A stretch of DNA of 64,000 bases from Nipponacmea schrenckii (lineage: Eukaryota > Mollusca > Gastropoda > Lottiidae), in contig CM060200.1 of the NCBI GenBank assembly GCA_030562195.1, positions 4,216,001 to 4,280,000 of the forward strand, read 5' to 3'. Position 1 is the stretch's first letter; each line of letters opens with the position of its first letter. Made by a program: the position numbers and the translations under genes. Shown here piece after piece: positions 22,976 through 35,800 of the stretch. The notes under the pieces were generated by a model, which saw only the letters and a list, made by a program, of their open reading frames with translations, made no database searches and had not been told where the DNA came from.

Positions 22976-24527
22976 ATAGTAAATGAACCCTAACATAATG
23001 GTAAATGTTAAACCAAGACCTTTTTGTACCGCGAAATTGGTTATTTTATTCTGTGGATTTATCCATAAGGCTATAGATACTTAACGACAGCATTATATTA
23101 TGGATACGACAGCATTATATTATGGATATGGACCATTATTATTATTAGGGTTGGTACTTTCTATTATCGGGAGAATCGCGTGGTTCAAGATTGTAGACCT
23201 ATACATATTTGTATGGTGATATAACTCCAATCTTTCAAATTTAATCAGATTATTTGAAACACAATATATGTATGCATATTTTTGTATATACATGTACGTG
23301 TATTTTAAAACCTATAACTCCATTCTTTTCAACCCGTGTTTTACATTAGGTTGATGGTTTGCTGATTTGCTGGTATTATCTTATAAATTATCTGTGATAG
23401 TGAAAAATATGTATAAAAGAATAACGAAATTTTATTATATACGGTATATTAGGAATATATTTAAATACACAATAATTGTAGTCCCTTTACGACAATACGG
23501 TAAGAAACTTAAATTGAATCAACTATTCATTACATGAGTTTTTCTTTTGTTTTAATAAAGAAGGACTACCCTAAAATAATCATTCAGGCATGAACATAAA
23601 ATAAGCTCTTTATTCTGCTATTTGTTTTCGTTTTCATATTTATTGCCACATTGACCTTAAATACTTTCAGAGATTAAATTAAGTAATATCCAAGATACAA
23701 ATACAGAGTAAAGAGTACGCAATAGAAATATTTGTCTCGATATCTATAATCCCACTGTTTTGTAATCCTTGAAGACAGCCGTGAGAAGGTTTTACTATGT
23801 TAACACATGGCTACTTCTAAGATAATATTTTATGTAGGCATATCCCATTAAGAATGGCTGTAAAGTCCGTTCATTGGATGAGTGAATTAGTTCGTCCAAT
23901 CATCGAATTTTGGTAGTAATCTACGTTCGAATGGTTGAACTGATGACCTCTATAAGGACTGTTCAGAACTAACCACCAGTCACGATTTAAGAACGGAATT
24001 TGAAAAGAATCATTGTACGAACAGTTTTCACCTATATCAACCAACCGTTACTTCATTGTGTTTTTGACCACCCATTGTAAAAACATGCTACTGATGCAAG
24101 TTTACTGTTAACTCGTAAGGTAAGAAATTATGTCATGGGAAGTAACATTTTGTGTTTTTGGTACAACATTCAGCAGAGTATATATTGATAAGGATCAATG
24201 TAGGATCAAGCGCTCTGTCATATTGACCATTTATGATATTAAAACAAATCACAATGCTATAAATGAATATTGTGCACTCCCATATTGACCAGTTCGGAAC
24301 TAATGCTACTAAAGGAAGCGGTAGAACAAATTACAATTACAAAGGGTGACTTTGTGAAGACTTTGGTGCATTTAAACACATAATATATATATATAGGCTC
24401 GACCAACACTCCTAATGATTCATAGAACTCGACCTGAGATTATGGCTAGGCTATGTCTATGAACTGATGATCTTATTTAGATTTTTTTAGACCACAGGCC
24501 AGATAGTGAGCTTGGTACCAGAAGACA
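22976..24527. other. Intergenic stretch upstream of the tandem-C2 gene
   Basis: AT-rich, no open frame with family features. A short direct repeat ACGACAGCATTATATTATGG occurs twice near 23083-23125. A TATATATATATAGG run near 24385 lies about 140 bases before the C2 gene start codon and could be a TATA-like element, but this is weak. Confidence 0.35.
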
Positions 24528-26770
24528 ATGGAGCTCTGTAAACGATGTTGTTGTTATACAAAAACAGTGGAATACGATGAACCTAAAGCCCAAAAACTGG
24601 TTTTACAGAACCCTTTCATTGGTAAAATTAGTTTCTTTTATTAAAACTCTGAACATTTTTCACTTTGTCTTCTTAATAAATAAAAATCAAAACAATAGAC
24701 AAATAAATCTGGTGGAAAGCATAGCCAGGTTCTGAACTTTTCAAATCATCAATGCTTTCATTTAAATTTAATATCAGATACAATATTTATAATTAAATAT
24801 AAAGAAACACGACTTTATTGTCTGCTATTGTGGTTGCCTATTCTTTTGAGTAAATTTCACATAATCAGTAGTTACCTTCCTTGATTTTAGAATTCTATGA
24901 AGAGATCTTTTCTGTTGACCCAAAACTTACCTCTGACTATAATCATTACTTAAAGTTAGACATTCTAGGAGCCGAGCTATCTAAGCGAAGCGGAGACTAC
25001 CACTATCCGTTCAAAATGTCATCGATGTGGACGCTGCTAACCTAGCCCAAGCAAAGCAGAAATATTTTTCACGTCAAATCACTATTTCATTAACCTGTAG
25101 GAAAATTGGTTAGAATTCATGTTTTCGAGGGTTTTTTTTTTTTTTTTTTTTCAGGTATAAGTGATAAAAGGTACGTGTTATTAAACAATCAAGAGGTAGA
25201 GATAGAAGGATATAAAGCACTGGATATAATTTCTCGTAAATCTCAGATTGCCTGTACAGCAACAGGTCCTGATGAGTCATATAAATATGAAATCTACTCC
25301 GATTCCAAACCACCCATGTGTCCTAGACCAATTACTGGAATAATCAATGGGGCAAAGTTGTCGGCGGCACGGAGTTTTGAAGATATAAGGTTTGATCCAA
25401 CAAGTGAACCCATTAAGAGATGTACGTCACTTACAACGTTATATAAAGACGTGCCAGAAACCAGCAACACAGATTCTCTTACTTTTATGACTTTATTTAT
25501 CAATTTGGATACAGACCACAACTGTTTAACTATCAGCCTAGATAAGTTATACAATGTATTGAAAATCGACTTATATAATGATATCCATATATGGTTACGA
25601 GTTTTCCCAGATCACCCAGAAGGATTCCATAGTCAACCAGTTCATGCCGCCAAAAATTTGGAGTTCATAGATATATTTAGATTGAAAGACCAAACTGTAG
25701 ATAATTTGGTTAAAGCGACATTTCGTCTCACTGTGTTGGGAAAAGATTCAAAGAAAAAATCCCACAAGGAATCTATTATTTGTGAAGGTTTTGTAAATGG
25801 GCGTGATATAGATTGGAAATCAGCACAAAATAATGAGGTTAAAGTATATTTCAAGAGGAAATGGATGAAAAAGGTAACTTAAATTTATGTGGAATATAAA
25901 TATATTTGCACTGGTCTGTAATGTAGATTCTTATTGAAACATTGAGATTGGTTGTAACCTATAGCTGGCTCTTAAACCCCCACAAACTCTTTTTCTTTTT
26001 CAGATGAGTACATCAAATAAGTTTTTAGAAAGTGACCTAGGAGAATTATTTGTTTTGTTACAATATCAATCAATGGCCAAGCGAATGAAAGTTTTGATAA
26101 GGAAAGCTAATAACCTTCCAAAATCAGATAAACTTATTGGTGTACCAGGTAAGTCTCTAGGCCTTCAGGCAATATATTATATAAAACCGAATTTATGTAT
26201 ATTATGTACACAATGGATTTAGTGAAATGAAATAAAATGAAGCGTTACGTCCTTCTTTTCTACCTTCTGAGCTAACAAAGATGAACAACACCAAGCAGTG
26301 GCAATGAAGGAAATTTGAATTAGTGTACTCTTTGTTTCGATTTTCAACTGTATTTATGACACACGTAGGAATAAAAATGCCGTGCGAAGACAATGATATC
26401 TAAGTATCTTTATCGACTCAAGATCCATGTTTGTATATTTTTTGTTGTAGGCCATAGTGTGGTCATCAACTTATATAAAGATGGCGAGATTGTTTCTCGT
26501 CGTGAAACCCAAGTACAAGGAGGTCTACACCCTGTTTGGAATCAGCCATTTTTATTTACCATACCCAATGAATATCATGGTTCTTATAATTTGGAATTCA
26601 TTATCAAAAGAAACAGAAGATACACCAAGGATAATGTTATTGGACATGTTTTAGTTGGTCCAGATGCGCCAAAGAGCGGCGGAGATCAATGGCAAGAGGC
26701 TATGAAACCACGGGGACTTGAATGTGCGCTCTGGCATAACATCACACCGATATTCACATACAGAAATTGA
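24528..26770 (+). CDS. Synaptotagmin-like tandem-C2 domain protein, with one frame break
   Basis: Exons 24528-24621, 24891-25108, 25155-25873, 26004-26148 and 26451-26770 (TGA), about 498 residues. The N-terminus MELCKRCCCYT is a Cys cluster that could be palmitoylated; there is no membrane helix. A first C2-like region spans exon 3 (SLTFMTLFINLDTDHN to KATFRLTVLG). The second, in exons 4-5, is a clear C2B: LGELFVLLQYQSMAKRMKVL, then LHPVWNQPFLFTIP and NVIGHVLVG. The Asp residues that bind calcium in synaptotagmins are missing (PKSDKLIGVPG; IIKRNRR where a DxD is expected), so it is probably calcium-independent. Exon 2 is 218 bases, one short of the phase needed. Its first part (FYEEIFSVDPKLT) and last part (NLAQAKQKYFSRQITISL) lie in different frames, with the switch near 24990-25015. 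All other junctions fit. Likely a trafficking or membrane-docking role. Confidence 0.7.
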
Positions 26771-26921
26771 TTTTGCTCTGTAAGACGTAGAGATATTTTA
26801 ATTGAGAATCGATACTATGTTGTTTTTATTTTTATTTTTTTCTTTTGTCTCTTAAAATGTTCCTTTTCTTTTAATTATGAAAGGTACATCACCCGTGTTT
26901 CTTTAATATTATTCTTGCAGG

Positions 26922-26927
26922 AATAAA
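26922..26927 (+). terminator. Polyadenylation signal of the tandem-C2 gene
   Basis: AATAAA about 150 bases after the stop codon, the first canonical signal on this strand. Confidence 0.55.
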
Positions 26928-29780
26928 ATGAACCAACGCTTGTATAATTTATTTTCGACTAATCCCTTATAAGCCGTCTAGGAATCGTTGATACTATTTG
27001 AATGTGGAAAAATTATAGCAATCGCATCGGCCATCTTTAGACATCCATGGACTCGGGAGTGTATTTTTGTATCTTGTCTGGCATATAGGCATCTTAATTT
27101 ATTTTGATGCACTTGTGTAGAGACAGCTGGTGTCTTGTTGGGGAAATTTTCGAAAACCAAAAATATAAGAATTGGTAAAGTCCCATAAAAAGATGCGTGG
27201 CTTTATGAAATCTTCAAGTATATGTATATAATAAAGGAATATCTCAGAAGGGTCGGTTTTATCGTCGTTGGGTATCACTTCTCTATGACAAATGCCAAAG
27301 TTTTGGAATTTATACAAAGCTCAATAACTAGTCCACCAAGATTTATAAATAATATACCACCAGATATCATAATACAGACCAAGGGCTATAATATACAGGT
27401 TTCAACCCTTTACTTTCAATGACCGTTTCAGGATCCTCGATGGATTGCATTACCCCCTTCTCCCTATATATGAATACTTATTATTTTCGATTTTTATAAG
27501 GTTTGTCCTGACATCGTTGCCATGCTTCGCTACCACCCGGCCCTACACAGAGTTCCCCTGAAGTATAGGTTTGACGGTTGTGATATCGTCAACCTACCAT
27601 ACTAGACAAAACTGCCATCGGAATATTCACATGTCAAGCTATTACGAACTCCGCATTATACCTTGACTGCAAAAAAACACATTCTTTTGCAGAATGTATC
27701 AATTTGATTGGATTGTACGCCACACAAAAAAGACAACCATGCATAGTAACAATAGGATACTCTTCCAATCCATTGTTGCAAACGTAACTTTCATGGTTAT
27801 TCGTTTGGCTCAAGTGCGGCAGAAGAGCCTAACCCTTCCAGAAACCATTACCTGATATAACGCATACTTACTCGACAATGTAGCCTGTAGACATCTCTCT
27901 TGAAAAGGTTAGCATTGAGCACATTACCACCAACAAGTTGACAATGAAAAGAGTTTCTGCAGAAATGGGGCTAGTCAGTTCTGAAGCAGAGAAAAAGAAG
28001 TTTGAGACCATGCATGAGTCCACTGGCAGAATTGTGTTAACCTTGGTGGGGTGTATGCAGGACAAACATAAATAGAAAGAAATGAAATCCATCGATTTCG
28101 TACGAGTCCACCCAGTAGGCCTACTCGATACCAATGTCTGTTTTAAATTGTAGTTAGTGTTATTAGTCCTATCTTGGCCAAGCTGCTTGCAATTTAAAGG
28201 CAAAAATAACATCTCAGGCAGACCACTTATTTCAAATCGTGTATATGTATCTAATTTGTTAAGATATTCTGCCTATTTTATACTCATGCACTACCGGATG
28301 GGCCTACATATTAGGCTATAACTGTAGGCCCATACGTTATCACTGGCGGCGCTAGTGTCCTAGAACGAGGAATGCGATTGGGGGCAAAGTGGTAAATGAG
28401 GACAACTTTCATTGCTGAGATTTCCAATTTGGAACCGCAATGAGCCAAGGCTTCCCATAAATAATCTTAAAGGTAAAATTGATCTTGTTTATACTGACAA
28501 ACGATTTTTAGATAAAATGTAGGCCTATTTTGTAGACAAAAGGGTAGCCCCTATGCAAATAATAATTTACATTTGCTAAAACATGACGTGGGGATACAGT
28601 TGAATCGTTTGTCTGGGGATGTCTTACAGAGTTTCTTCCCTTAACTTTAGTTATAAGACGGGGTAACTGAAATCCAATTTTTAGGTTAAAGGTTATTAAA
28701 TGCTGATTCTTGCCTTAAGTGCCCCATATTTGTTTGATGGTTTGATCAAATATCTATTTTTTTTCTTTTTCTGATAGGTTTTTTTTATCGTATAGGGGGT
28801 ACTTTAGTAGCAGGTTAGGACTATATTATTTTTTAAAACTCTAAAAAAAATACATGCGGATGGGGACTGAAAATTTGAGTTGAAATTGAATTATATATAT
28901 TTGACTCAGAAGAAAGCCAACTTAGACCTATTACGCTATTGTTTGTTTCGTTAAATTTGTAAAAAGATTCCATAATATTGATGTCACCAAAATTCTGTAA
29001 TGTAGGCCAGGCGGTTTGGATTTAAAACCCACCCCGTTTAATTGGTTTTGCGAACATTACTAATGGCCAACTACAAAGTTAATAAAGCAGACCTTACTGA
29101 GTATATAGTTAAGACATGATTTATGTCTATGGTTAGCAGATTTCTTTGATCTCAACATTACTTTCGAATATTTTCGTTTTGTGATACAGAATTGAAACGA
29201 TTACTCAGTACCCAATCCGGGTTCTTGAAAATGGCGGCGAAATGAAATCTGTGTAGTTATTGAAGGTTATGATTCTTCTGAGACGTTTTTATTGACTGGT
29301 AACTGCATAAAGGATTAATTTACATAGGTAAAGTTGCTCAGCATATTTTATATATAGACATGAATCAATTTTCACAATATGTTAGTCTTTTATTTGTAAA
29401 TTAAACTGTATCTGAAACTGTTATAGTAACTGTAACTAAGTTCAGTTTCGTAAAAAGAGTATCCAGTTTAAACCTGTAACATATCAAAACGGTAACAAAT
29501 TATATTGGTTTAAACGGTAAAAACTCCACCAAAACGGTAACGGAAATTTTCGGTTAAAACAGTAACAATTCCGCTAAAACGGTAACGGCATTTTTGGGGT
29601 GGAATGCTCTGTATCCAAAGACAATCTGAAGACTTTTTTTTTATTGAGTTGATATTTTATTTTATTGATATTTAAATATACAAATATTGCAATAGGCCTA
29701 TTTCAAATGAGGCAACTGTGTTACTATTGATATTGAAATTCATGAAACAGTGTTAATGTTTGATATATTTGACTTTTCAG
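26928..29780. other. Intergenic stretch between the C2 gene and HAUS6
   Basis: Only short open frames without family features (for example 27868-28212 minus). Contains several TAGGCCTA octamers (28116, 28520, 29693) and, at 29420-29600, a cluster of AACGGTAAC / TAACGG / TAACTG words. GAAAATGGCGGCGAAATGAA near 29227 may be a 5' untranslated exon of HAUS6. Confidence 0.4.
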
Positions 29781-29821
29781 ATGACTTAGATTTATTCAAT
29801 ATTCAAATACTGGTATCCAAA

Positions 29822-32800
29822 ATGGCAAATGAAAGTGATGTATTTAGCTCTGTTCTGGAAACAGATAATAATAGTAAAGAATATGACATAAAGCAAGCAT
29901 TTTTTACCAATTTACTTCTACTTGGCTTTGAAGCAAAGACTTTTGAAATGAAATATAGAATACCTTTTACAAAGTAAGTACGGTACCGGTATGTTCAACG
30001 TTTATTGAGTCTTATTTAAGTTTACTATTCAAAAATGTTTGTTTTATTTGCATTTAAATTAAATTTCTTATTTGTTTGATATACATTTATTGTTTTTGTG
30101 TATATTATTCAAAATATGATAGCACATCAGATGTACGGTACATCTTTTCTTTTGTGGTCAAGTACTTGATTGCAGCAACTTTATATACAGGACCTGTACT
30201 ACACATGTTCTTGTGTATTTTTCAAAAACACTGTACATTTTTATATTATGAATGTTAGATAGGACCCTGTCCTTGTGTATCTGACCTAATGCTGAAGCAT
30301 GTAAAATAAGGAGATTGTTATTATTTTATATAAGTTCCCGAATTAAATCAACTGTTAACATCATGATTTTATATGTGTCAGTATTATGTATTGTTGCTTT
30401 CTATTTTTAGAGACATGTTCAATCTTCCGAATAAAACAGGATCAGAAGCAGTATTGTATTTTTTGTTTAACCAGTTAAACCCTGTTATGTGTAAAGAAGA
30501 ATTTAGGTGTATGTAAGTAACATTATTTCAGCTAGTCTATTTTACTGTAAGTATGCAACTTGTGGCAGTTTTCCTAACTGAATTCATTTCAGTAATGGGT
30601 TAGCTAGCATCTTTACCTTTGAAGTTTAGCACCACTGGTTTGTCATGTGGTTTTAACGTAAATATATTCCATGTATAATCTTGACACAAATGCATTGCTT
30701 TATATCTGATTGAAGTCACAAGCTACCAGCCTTTGTTTGAGCTATATCCAAAACAACATTAATTTGATAATATGAAAAAAGTGGGTTGCAGTTAAATACT
30801 ACAATATTTTGCAAAGAATTTTCACAGGGGTACTATTCTATTGCTTGAGCAGCTAAAATTTCAATTGATTTTAATCCTAGATATATGTCTTTGTTTGTAG
30901 ATGTTTTTGGCCAATATCTAATAAGAAGGATGAACAATTATTTAGACGTGCTTGTAATAATTGGTTAATTAACATACAAAAGGTACATGTTGTTTTGGTT
31001 TTCTGTCTAAAATAGCTTGCATTGTGAGACGTAGTAGGCTACTATAAATTACAGATATTTTATATATGCCGTGGAATTTTATGTATTTGTTCTAAAGAGC
31101 TCATGAATATGCACAACATTCAAAATATTCTTAGGTGTTACTACATGAAGCTTGACCCCAGCTTGAATAGTACATGACGAGAGAGAATTCCTATTAATCT
31201 TGCATTCTCTACTTCAATTTTGGAAAAAAAAGACCAGCCCAGGAATTAAAAATTCCTACATTTCACTGAACCTGTTAACAAGAGAATGTACTGGTTTCAG
31301 AAAATTATTCTGCTTCAGCTCAACAAATTAAAATCTAAGAGATCCTTCGGAAACAGTAGTAGAATATTACGGGAATATGAATTTTCCTATTATTGATTTT
31401 TGCAGGAAGAACCTGACTCACATCTTCCAAGAGTAGCTGCTTCATTATTAATGTCACCTGGTGGAAATAAATTCTATGAATTTTTGTTTTCTTTCTCTAA
31501 TTATGTTCTATGTCAAGTCATCAAAAGAGATAATGGTAGGGCTCTTGATTGTTTAAACTTAAAAGTTAAATCTTTTATATGAAATCATTATAGAAAGCTT
31601 AAGGCAAAGAACAGTTTGTTGTTTTGTCACTAGGTGTTATTTATTCACCTAAGGAATGAACGTGTATCTTGTTATTGTTAAGGGGAAATACATGCTTGTT
31701 TATCAGTGATAATAAAAATGTCCTGGCAAAGCGGCTCATGTATGTCTTTCACATTTTATTTTAATTTTTAAAATACCTGAAACCATTTAGTTTTACATTC
31801 AACTGGTATCAATCAATCAAGTTAAAAGGACATGTCATAGATATTTTAGGGTTCATTGGGTCAAAACAATGTCATGGATGGTTGAATATATTAAAGAACA
31901 AACATTGGTTATGTAAATATATTGAAATAATAAGTGTGAATCCCTGCTATCTACATTAACATATTCAGAAAATGTTAAAAAACTGATAAATGTTTGTCAG
32001 ATTAAGCTGTGGTCCTTCTGGTAATTCTGCTGATTTGTAGTGAATTAATGATCGGGACATTGATGCAGCCACATTTGTATCTGATTAAATCTTATTTTTT
32101 AAATGTTCAGTCCTTTATATTTTTAAGGTGTAAAGTCAGTGCTTGGATTTCCTGAACTCTGTCAGAAGACTGTGTTATTAGATGATGTTATGGGAAAAAC
32201 TGTCCAGTGTTCTGCTATTAGATGTAGAAAACAATATTTTAAACAATTACAGCAAACTCTAGTTTCTAATAATGAATGGAAAGAATATTCAAGGTAAGAA
32301 ATTGCTGTCTTGAGAAGGAATTCAATCAACCAGAGAACTTTTGATGTTGATTTGATGAGGTTTTTTATATATCAATCATGTGTGAAGATGATAATAGCCT
32401 GATTGTGATTGTAATCTGTTAGAATGGCAAAAAATTTCTGTATGAAAATCTGGCAGAGCCCAGTTGTGTGTGGCCAGAATGTAAGCGTAAAACACTTTAT
32501 TATGGCCGACTAGATGTATTCAGATAGATCTCTTATGAAAGCTTGTCAATTTGTTCAATTTCCCTTTCAAGTGAATTGGTAAATGAATATCGCCAATTAA
32601 CAAAGAAAATACGAGATTTAGAAAGAGATGTTAGAAGTGAATTGCAAGCAGCAAATGAAAAAAGCCAAACAAGAGGAAGGTAAGGAAATGTTTTTTGATT
32701 TTTAATTTGAAGGAATATATGTGATTGTTTTGTTGTCAAGTGATTGGTTTTATATTTCATTGTTTTAATGTGTATTTGTTTTATTACAGTCCTGGAATGT

Positions 32801-35800
32801 CTAAGAGAAGATCTTTTAGTGCAGAATATGATTTAGATAGCCAAAGTGTTAGAAGAACACAGAGAATACAAAAGGTTTTTATGAAGAGTAGAGTACCTTA
32901 GAAATATGTCTACTCTTCTTTATAAGTTAAATGTTCTGATCTAATACATTCTGTTTCAAACCCTAATTTAATAGATAATAAATAAAGATACTTCTGGCAG
33001 TTAAGTTGTACTAATGAATATGAAAACCATAAATTATGCTGTTCTGTTAAATTTTTCTAATTGTTTATAGCTGAGAGAGATGTGGAGACATGTTGAAAGG
33101 TTTCAGTCAGAAGATAGTAAAGATCGAGAGATAATACAAGCTATATTAGACGATATTTTAACTAAAAATAAACAAACATCAGTAGGAATTAATGCTACAG
33201 ATTTAAATATTAAAATACCTGATATACTATTGAGAGAATGTGAAACAGAAATACATCGGGTAAACTAATTCCTTTATTAGTTCATAATGTGTTTTATATT
33301 GCTTGATTATTCAACAAAAAGGTATTGCCAAACAAAAGAACACAAGAATAAGTGCAATTACCCCTTAGTTCTGATTTGAAAAAATTGAGATCTTATGGCA
33401 TTTTCATTTATTGTTGCACGTTATTTTTAATGCATATAACAATTTTACTATTACAGAGACATGTAGATAATACATATAAAGGTGGAAAAGTTAATTTATT
33501 AAGTTTAATACAGTTATGGAATTTATCATTACATCTCTATATTGAAAGGTTACAAAATGGTGAGTGCTTATTTTATCAAAGGCTTCATTTAAAACTGGAA
33601 AACTGATTAAACATCAGCATATTTTGTGATTTTATCAAAGTAAATAGGACAGCAAACTTATTTGTTATCTTTCCCTTGCATAGTTTCATCTAAAGATATA
33701 GAGAATGAAAACGCCTCAGTAATACAACAACTTCACACACATAATGCTCATCTGATAAATGCACAGGGATTGAGGTAAGCTATTTGTCTCTTTATTATTA
33801 TTTTCGATAAAAATATTTATGCTGGGTATCTTGCTTAAGGGGTTAAGCAGAATCAGATTGTGTTGAGACATTTGAATGAGAAACATGTAACACGACCCTA
33901 TGGTATTCTGAAGCGCTTTTCATAAGGGATTCCTGAAGATTTTTATGTAGTTCTTGTCATTTTGAAACTGTTTCACACAGTCTACATAGGCACCAGATTA
34001 CAAAACTTGTTTTATTTAGAGAGAAGTTATCTGAAGATTTATTACCAGAATTAAAACAATCAATATCATCACTACGTACAGAGTTAGATTCAGTTTTATC
34101 ATCATCTAAACATAGAACTCCTAATACATCTAGAACTATGGTTTGTATCAGTTTATTACAATATTCCGATACATTCAGAACATACCAGTATAAGGTTTTT
34201 ATAAATTGGAAAATATGGAGTAGGATCTCAAAATTCTTCAGTATCAAGAGTAATTTTATCAATGATTAATTAGTTGCTTATTTTAGTCTCTTTAAATCTC
34301 CTGGTAGTCATTCTGTACAAAACATTAGTGTTGTTCTGCAGAATTGAAGACTAAATTATGAATTCGCAAAAAGTGAATATGATACACAGTTCTTTGTACT
34401 TCAGAGTAAAAGTGTATCGTTCAGAAAGCGTGTAGTATGTATACCTACAACTATTTCAGCATGAGAGTTTATGATGTTTTTAAATTGATGTTTATGTTAT
34501 GGTTTAATAACTTTGTTCAATATTATGCTATATAATAAGTGTTTCTATTTAGGTAATGTTTTAAATGTTACCAATAATATCTATCATTAGATATTTAATT
34601 CATGATTTTACTTTCATTTTGATTTTGTATCCTCTTATGGAAAAGATCTGAATTTCTATTTACTGTTTAGCTTATTTCAGGATAACTTGAAGTATTTAGA
34701 ATATGATTTTAAAATGAACAAAAACTTCCATGCATATATACCTGCTGAATTTCAATCCTGTGATACATACAAACAGTGGATATCTAGTTTCTACCTAGGT
34801 CTCTATGATAATTGATAACTATTGTGATATGTTGAGGTCTTTGTTTTTCAGACAGCATTTGAATTATCTACAGCCACACCACCTGTTTCATTTACACCAC
34901 AAGATGATAGTCAAGTAAATCAAAAGCCATCTTCTTTATATCAAACACCAACACAAGGTAGGTTAAATCTCTTAAAACTCGTCCCTAAAACATTGTTTTC
35001 TTAGCCACTGTTAGATCCGTTCTAAATTGATTCTAAAAGCGTATTTTTGATACTAAATTTCTAACTTGTCCACATGGAGTCAGGACTGGGTATCAATTAC
35101 CAATTTGAGACTGATTATTAGCTACATGCTACTGATCTATCTTTAAAATACAAATTAAAAAGCATGCCAAAGTTTCAAATCAATTGTTATTTTTCTGTTT
35201 TTGAAGTATGAATGAATGAATATATGTTATATTTGATTGGTTGTTATACTTTGATTTGGATAATTTATATCTGAAGGAAACGGTAGTAAAATTTACCACT
35301 CAATGATAGAGAAAACTTAACTTAGCTTATTAATATTACTTAGTTTAATTATTTTACCAAGTTCTGTTGTAGTGATGAAAATGGTTTCTTATTCTTTGAC
35401 AAAATTTAATGATTAAAAAATTGCGTTATATGAAAAGACAGATATAAATATGTTGTGCAGATGGTTAATCTGTTAATTTTTTTTGGTATCTGTATAAGGT
35501 ATATCTACACCTGAAGCTGCTAATGAAATAATAGATACAGTACTACAAACATCGCGGAAAACAATAAATAGATATCATCAAGGTAGTCCTATATTGATAC
35601 CATCAACTAGTACTTCAATACCAGTTAGTAATAGGTTAGTAACTTCCTCTTATAGTATTTAATGACATTAAATTATGGTTGTATTTCAAGGCAAAATTTT
35701 TCTGGAAAATTAATCTTAACAGGATAGCAAACCAACCTTGGTCCTGATATACAACCATAACCAGCAATATTGCTTAAGTATTCAATATATAATGTAGCAT

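Noticed and set aside
27868..28212. 114-codon minus-strand frame
   Set aside because: No domain, no splice-consistent neighbours.
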